The position numbers and the translations under genes were made by a program. Under the pieces are notes generated by a model. The model was given only the letters and a program-made list of their open reading frames with translations. It had not been told where the DNA came from and searched no databases. Below, one piece after another: positions 63,901 through 64,000 of a DNA stretch of 64,000 nucleotides (its first letter is position 1; each line of letters starts with the position of its first letter). The DNA is from Nelumbo lutea (Eukaryota > Streptophyta > Magnoliopsida > Proteales > Nelumbonaceae): contig JAKGHH010000002.1 in assembly GCA_022828595.1 (NCBI GenBank), positions 44,362,222-44,426,221 on the forward strand, written 5' to 3'.

Positions 63901-64000
63901 AACCGGTAGGGTGCAAGTGGGTTTTTACAGTAAAGCACAGGGCAGATGGCATAGTAGAAAGGTATAAAGCCCAGTTGGTGGCAAAAGGGTTTACTCAAGT
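60969..64000 (+). pseudogene. Copia gag-pol, multiply broken
   Basis: Gag: MSSEDSSVSSGPSNQGG, PFDGFNYLELSRGIKLYI; a frameshift near 61210 moves to AGTAVEVWEQAKSTYSEQ; a 60-bp foreign patch follows at 61413. The frame resumes at YESLRVQILGSKDLPPIQ, has an exact 36-residue duplication, a zinc knuckle with an in-frame stop (CTHC, stop, KARHTRNTCW), protease WIINFGASNHM (DSGA changed to NFGA), pre-integrase LWHSRLSHLSFESLK, integrase VYSDVWGP, LIDDYSRYT, SQQNDVVERKNRHLFEVVRG and, after a shift near 63240, PLRVFGCRCFVQNLSP. The reverse transcriptase begins WTDAMKEEINALHKNGTWEL and reaches GCKWVFTVKHRADG. Dead element. Confidence 0.85.
61635..61850 (+). repeat. Exact 108-bp tandem duplication inside copia gag
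   Basis: ATAACTCAGAGGGGGAGCAA starts copies at 61635 and 61743. The two 108-bp units look identical and stay in frame, doubling 36 residues that begin NSEGEQISLVAKGSVDVGG. Confidence 0.95.

Larger units (their letters stand above)
60513..64000 (+). mobile_element. Ty1/copia element, right end cut by the window
   Basis: Primer-binding site, untranslated leader, then degraded gag-pol from ATG 60969 to the window end, stopping in the reverse transcriptase N-terminal part. Elements and breaks are given in the next entry. Confidence 0.9.

Overview
The window is plant nuclear DNA. It carries plant-type genes with GT-AG introns, a STOP1-type zinc finger, an SRP54 homologue, and dense plant L1 LINEs (with RNase H), Ty1/copia and Ty3/gypsy LTR elements, hAT and Tourist-like MITEs and tRNA-derived SINEs. 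A woody or early-diverging dicot seems plausible from repeat style alone, but nothing seen here fixes the species. No bacterial features, CRISPR array, rRNA or tRNA gene, or organelle insert was recognised.

Layout. 1-4937 (+): last seven exons of a PWWP-domain gene, running in from the left. 4938-10230: intergenic DNA with SINE-like copies, tandem repeats and a MITE remnant. 10231-11721 (+): a single-exon STOP1/STOP2-type C2H2 zinc-finger gene with a visible TATA box and CT-rich leader. 11722-20500: intergenic DNA with MITEs that have readable target-site duplications (TSDs), a 1.2-kb hAT element and a 171-bp tandem duplication. 20509-21838 (+): a 5'-truncated LINE with its TSD. 22874-25112 (-): the last four recognised coding exons of a BTR1-like KH-domain RNA-binding gene; one intron holds a SINE and a LINE fragment. 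27622-29231 (-): 3' end of a Ty3/gypsy element, ending at a 100-N gap (29232-29331). 29332-32318 (-): 5' half of a copia element. 32907-37787 (+): decayed copia. 38834-45197 (-): copia with both LTRs and a 5-bp TSD, internally deleted and carrying a LINE. 45865-53236 (+): two consecutive exons of SRP54, separated by a 7.1-kb intron full of LINE pieces. 54061-60270: nested LINEs and MITEs. 60271-64000 (+): copia running off the right edge.

The four host genes look unrelated: chromatin reading (PWWP), acid/metal-stress transcription (STOP1-like), RNA binding (BTR1-like) and co-translational targeting (SRP54). What links the window is retrotransposon growth. About half of it is recognisable transposon, and at least ten LINE pieces all come from the 3' part of ORF2. 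The 5' exons of BTR1 and of SRP54 are both missing on the sides facing the 100-N gap, so the gap or an assembly join there deserves suspicion.

No clearly new biological system was found. The most informative observations are mechanistic records of transposition: a LINE insertion made only of the last seven bases plus poly(A), a 121-bp LINE-tail insertion with an 18-bp TSD, multi-level nested insertions that leave rebuildable empty sites, and an SRP54 intron that cuts the P-loop.
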